The notes below the pieces were generated by a model that saw only the letters and a program-made list of their open reading frames with translations, searched no databases and was not told the DNA's origin. From ZC4RG36 sp964652205 (GTDB taxonomy: Bacteria > Chloroflexota > Anaerolineae > Aggregatilineales > Phototrophicaceae), in NCBI GenBank assembly GCA_964652205.1, contig CAZZAO010000005.1, positions 1 through 64,000 of the forward strand: a DNA stretch of 64,000 nt, read 5' to 3'. This document shows, piece by piece, positions 61,024-64,000 of the stretch. The position numbers were made by a program, and so were the translations under genes. Positions within the stretch are counted from its first letter, which is position 1. The number at the start of each line of letters is the position of its first letter.

Positions 61024-61956
61024 ATGGGTTTGACCCGACACACGAGTCTGCGCAATTTAATCTTTCTTCTAGCCCCTGCCATTATTATCTATAGTTTGTT
61101 TCTGACTCTGCCGCTGCTCGATTCGCTGCGCGCCAGTTTCTACACCCAGAATTCCGATGGCTCACAGGTGTTCGTCGGGCTGGAAAACTTTAGCCGCCTC
61201 ATCAGCGATCCGATGGCGACGGATTACAGCGGACACTTTCTAAACGCGATCCTCAACAATATCCGCTTCTTTGTCATCTTCATGGCGGTTCAAAACCCGG
61301 TCGCGCTGCTGCTGGCAGCGCTGCTGACGACGCACAGCCTCAAGGGGCGCGCCATCTACCGAACCATCCTCTTCACGCCGACAACGCTTTCGGTCGTCAT
61401 CATTGGCTGGATCTGGACGCTGATGCTCAACCCACTGTGGGGCATCATCAACAACATCTTCAAAGGCGTGGGCCTGGGCAGCCTTATTCCGAAGGAAGGC
61501 TGGCTCGGCTCCCCCGCCCTCGCCCTCACCGTCGTTGCGCTGGTCGGCGTCTGGCAGTACATCGGCCTGCCGATGATCCTGTTTCTGGCGGCGCTGCTCG
61601 GCATCGACGAAGAACTGGGCGACGCCGCGCGCGTGGACGGCGCAAATGCGTGGCAGGTCTTCTGGCGCATCAAGTTCCCGCTGATTCTGCCGACGGTCGG
61701 CATTGTCGCCATCCTGACCTTCGTCGGCAACTTCAGCGCCTTCGACAATGTCTACGTCATGCAGGGCAGTCAGGCGGGGCCGAATTTCCGTACCGACCTG
61801 CTCGGGACATTCTTCTATCGCACGCTGTTCGGCGCAGCCGGGCAGCTCCCTAATCAGGCGATGGGCGCGACGATTGCGACGATGATGTTCCTGATTATCC
61901 TGGTCGGCGTGCTGATTTACTTCTTCATCGCTCAACGACGCCTGATACGCGATTAG
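61024..61956 (+). CDS. Sugar ABC transporter permease (MalF-like)
   Basis: This 310-residue permease has six membrane segments and the EAA loop with GIDEELGDAARVDGANAWQVFWRIKFPLI, the binding-protein-dependent transport signature. It is the first membrane subunit of the CUT1 importer. The start at ATG 61024 is not supported by a strong ribosome site. It lies about 100 bases after the substrate-binding gene and 14 bases before the second permease. Confidence 0.9.
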   Translation: MGLTRHTSLRNLIFLLAPAIIIYSLFLTLPLLDSLRASFYTQNSDGSQVFVGLENFSRLISDPMATDYSGHFLNAILNNIRFFVIFMAVQNPVALLLAALLTTHSLKGRAIYRTILFTPTTLSVVIIGWIWTLMLNPLWGIINNIFKGVGLGSLIPKEGWLGSPALALTVVALVGVWQYIGLPMILFLAALLGIDEELGDAARVDGANAWQVFWRIKFPLILPTVGIVAILTFVGNFSAFDNVYVMQGSQAGPNFRTDLLGTFFYRTLFGAAGQLPNQAMGATIATMMFLIILVGVLIYFFIAQRRLIRD

Positions 61957-61969
61957 GACTCCAGACGAT

Positions 61970-62896
61970 ATGGCACACATCGAAACGACTACCCCCCATC
62001 CCGGCGTCGCAACCGCCCACCATGAGGCGCACCGGCGCTGGAGTACCCCGCTGGAACGCGCAATTCCTTATATCATTCTGACAGCCTATTCGGTCGTCGC
62101 TCTCTTTCCAATCGTCACGATCCTGATCAATTCATTCAAAGATCGTAAGGAGCTGTTCCGCGCGCCCTACGCGCTGCCGATAGGCATTTCACTCGATGGC
62201 GGCTTCCATCTGATTAACAACCTCTCGACCAGCGGTTACGCGCAGGTTCTGGCGCGCGCCTCGGTGTTAAGCTATTTCGGTAACAGCCTGTTCGTGACGA
62301 TTAGCTCGCTATTCTTGATCGGGCTGATCGGCTCGATGGCATCCTATGCGCTGTCGGAGTACGACTTCAAAGGCAACCGATTTCTCGGCCTGTATATGGC
62401 AATCGGCATCATGATCCCGATTCGTCTCGGCACGGTGGGTCTGATTAAGCTGACCAATTCGCTCGGCATTTACAACACACAGTGGGCGCTGATTCTGATC
62501 TACACGGCTGCCGGACTGCCGATTGCCGTTTTCATCCTGACCGAGTTCATGCGTCAGATTCCCTACGAGCTGAAAGATGCCGCCCGAATCGACGGCGCGG
62601 GCGAAATTCAGATTCTCTTTCATTTCATCATGCCGCTGATCCGACCGGCGCTGGCAACCGTGCTGGTCTTCAACATGCTGCCGATCTGGAATGACCTGTG
62701 GTTTCCGCTGACCATCGCGCCCGGCGTGAACGTCCGCACGGTGACGCTCGGCCTGTCCGAGTTCGCCGGTCAGTACAAGACGGACTGGACATCGCTGCTG
62801 GCCGCGCTGACGCTGGCGATGATCCCGCCGCTGCTGCTGTTCATCATCTTCTCGCGCCAGTTCATTCAGGGTTTGACGCGCGGCGCGCTGAAATAG
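61970..62896 (+). CDS. Sugar ABC transporter permease (MalG-like)
   Basis: This 308-residue permease has six membrane segments and the EAA loop IPYELKDAARIDGAGEIQILFHFIMPLI. The N-terminus IETTTPHPGVATAHHEAH is His-rich and cytoplasmic. AGGA precedes ATG 61970 and overlaps the previous stop. With the MalF-like partner it forms the channel. The ATP-binding subunit must come from elsewhere, as is common when MsiK-type ATPases are shared. Confidence 0.9.
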   Translation: MAHIETTTPHPGVATAHHEAHRRWSTPLERAIPYIILTAYSVVALFPIVTILINSFKDRKELFRAPYALPIGISLDGGFHLINNLSTSGYAQVLARASVLSYFGNSLFVTISSLFLIGLIGSMASYALSEYDFKGNRFLGLYMAIGIMIPIRLGTVGLIKLTNSLGIYNTQWALILIYTAAGLPIAVFILTEFMRQIPYELKDAARIDGAGEIQILFHFIMPLIRPALATVLVFNMLPIWNDLWFPLTIAPGVNVRTVTLGLSEFAGQYKTDWTSLLAALTLAMIPPLLLFIIFSRQFIQGLTRGALK

Positions 62897-63239
62897 AAGG
62901 ACTGAGCGAGAACCGAGAACAGGCTCTCAGGCATTTGGCTCGAAGTCAGCCGCCTTGCGCCGGGTCGCTGGTTGATGCAAGTGAATGACCTGATCGGGTA
63001 AACTGGATGGTCTTCCGTAGGGGCGCGAGCGTCCGCGTCTGCCGTGACCTCACCCCGGTTAAGCCCGGTTTTGCCTTTTATCCTGTTACGCTGCATCAAC
63101 CAATTTCTGGTAGTTCTTTCAGCGCAGATGCAGGCTTTGAGCCTGCGATGGCACAAATAAAAACGCCGCCAGACCAATGTCGCTGGTGGCGTTTTATCTT
63201 TCTCCCCTCGCCCTGAGCGAGAGGAGCCGGGGCGCGAGA
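62897..63239. other. Intergenic region with repeat and terminator
   Basis: No gene is supported in these 343 bases. The region holds a CGTAGGGGCGCGAGCGTCCGCG repeat at about 63014-63036, a small GCAGGC/GCCTGC hairpin near 63129-63146, a terminator at 63159-63197 and a CCCTC/GAGAGG repeat at 63202-63235. Confidence 0.5.
63159..63197 (+). terminator. Rho-independent terminator
   Basis: AAAACGCCGCCAG pairs with CTGGTGGCGTTTT with one G-T wobble and runs into TTTTATCTTTC. It ends the ABC transporter transcript, and in reverse could serve the Gfo/Idh gene. Confidence 0.8.
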
Positions 63240-64000
63240 CTACAGCCTGACTGGCTGGCCTTTTGCCGCCGACTCGTAGCAGGCCAGCGCGACGCGCAGC
63301 GCCTGATAGCCATCATTCCACGTCACCGACGGTTCGCGCATCTCGCGGATGCTGGCGACAAACTCATTGACCATTCCCTGATCGCTGTCCGACCCCCAGC
63401 CGACCCACATCGGGTTGCGCGGAGCCGATTGGCTGTAAACGGTATGGTACTGCTTCAGAGCATCGACGATTGTGAAGCCGTTTTCGCCGACCATCTCGAA
63501 GCGAAAGTTGCCCCAGCGCGGATAGTAGGTCGGACGGCTCCAGCTACAATCGACGCTGGCGATGACGCCGTTCGCCATCGTCAGAATGACAATCCCGGCA
63601 GTATCGACATCGACCTCGCCCGGATAAAACAGGTTATCGACTTCAGCGTAGACTTCGGCTACCTCGCACTCGAAGAACCAGCGCATCAGATCGACCAGAT
63701 GGACGGTGTGATCCATCACCGCGCCGCCGCCCGCCAGCGCTTTCTGCGCGAACCACGCCCGATGCTCACGCGGAATCTCGCTATGGTTGATGCCAGTCAG
63801 TTCGAGAATGCGTCCGAGATCGCCGCGCGCCAGCAGCGCTTTCGTGGCCCCGGCAGCCGGGCCGAAGCGCGACGGAAACGCCGTCATGAAATTAACCTGA
63901 TTGGCCGCGCAGATATCGCGCATGGCTTCGGCGTCAGCCAGTGTGACCTCAATCGGCTTTTCGCAGAGAATGTGAACCCCGGCTTTCGCCGCCATCTCGA
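63240..64000 (-). CDS. Gfo/Idh/MocA family oxidoreductase (partial)
   Basis: This gene runs off the window at 64000, so its N-terminal Rossmann motif is missing; 253 residues are visible. AGVHILCEKPIEVTLADAEAM contains the EKP motif that binds the nicotinamide and the catalytic lysine. The C-terminal dimerisation domain includes GGAVMDHTVHLVDLMRW, with H and D positions of the family. It oxidises or reduces a sugar or inositol with NAD(P). Its neighbourhood with a sugar importer suggests a role in the same pathway. Confidence 0.9.
   Translation of the reverse strand, partial: EMAAKAGVHILCEKPIEVTLADAEAMRDICAANQVNFMTAFPSRFGPAAGATKALLARGDLGRILELTGINHSEIPREHRAWFAQKALAGGGAVMDHTVHLVDLMRWFFECEVAEVYAEVDNLFYPGEVDVDTAGIVILTMANGVIASVDCSWSRPTYYPRWGNFRFEMVGENGFTIVDALKQYHTVYSQSAPRNPMWVGWGSDSDQGMVNEFVASIREMREPSVTWNDGYQALRVALACYESAAKGQPVRL

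Noticed and set aside
1..64000. CRISPR array
   Set aside because: No regularly spaced direct repeats with unique spacers were seen; the repeats present are dispersed palindromes.

Overview
The window is about 60 % G+C, densely coded, and carries two 10-N scaffolding gaps (3258-3267 and 60354-60363), so it looks like part of a metagenome-assembled genome. Gene content fits a Chloroflexota bacterium, probably in or near Anaerolineae. The pointers are a CopC-CopD copper protein, a luciferase-like F420-type oxidoreductase, a STAND ATPase fused to a BTAD domain, Thr/Pro-rich LysM lipoprotein, a large Mre/Min/RodA cluster and tandem signal peptidases. This placement is inference from gene style; no rRNA is present to test it.

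Layout. 1-8.5 kb: two glycosyltransferases, an interrupted LLM oxidoreductase, a multidomain copper protein with its exported partner, a methyltransferase and small membrane proteins. 9-13.5 kb: an AlbA/Schlafen-type ATPase regulator, then the rplS / C26 amidotransferase / murI group and an NmrA-like reductase. 13.5-16.3 kb: a DarT-type ADP-ribosyltransferase fused to a macro domain in an A+T-rich gene, beside a Nudix hydrolase and a LysM lipoprotein. 16.4-24.1 kb: two overlapping sensor-kinase genes, uppP, an MFS exporter and a VapBC-like toxin-antitoxin pair. 24.1-32.3 kb: phosphomannomutase, a Clp-type AAA+ protein with a ruined first Walker B, a response regulator with a GH3 hexosaminidase, and tilS.

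32.4-41.9 kb is the cell-shape and division-site core: mreB, mreC, mreD, mrdA (PBP2), a polytopic membrane protein, minC, minD, minE and rodA, all on the plus strand. MreBCD, PBP2 and RodA make the elongasome and MinCDE places the septum; UppP and MurI elsewhere in the window feed the same peptidoglycan pathway. 42.1-49.7 kb: gltX, der, a response regulator/GAF/adenylate cyclase protein, three tandem signal peptidase I genes, a zinc-ribbon protein and a CheY-like regulator. A tRNA-Glu with promoter and terminator follows at 49.9 kb.

50.1-54.9 kb (minus strand) is the least familiar part: a large STAND/TPR/BTAD regulator followed by a 55-residue peptide ending in four cysteines, a small protein resembling Nif11/Os1348-like RiPP leader domains, a helical protein and a degenerate receiver. 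55.2-64 kb: a serine hydrolase, a PIG-L deacetylase, a ROK kinase and SIS protein, a divergent carbohydrate ABC transporter and a partial Gfo/Idh dehydrogenase, together suggesting uptake and breakdown of an amino sugar or related sugar.

Intergenic spaces carry several families of short interspersed palindromic repeats. I found no insertion sequence, prophage, CRISPR array or replication origin. The best candidates for something new are the fused DarT-macro gene and the small-peptide cluster behind the BTAD regulator.
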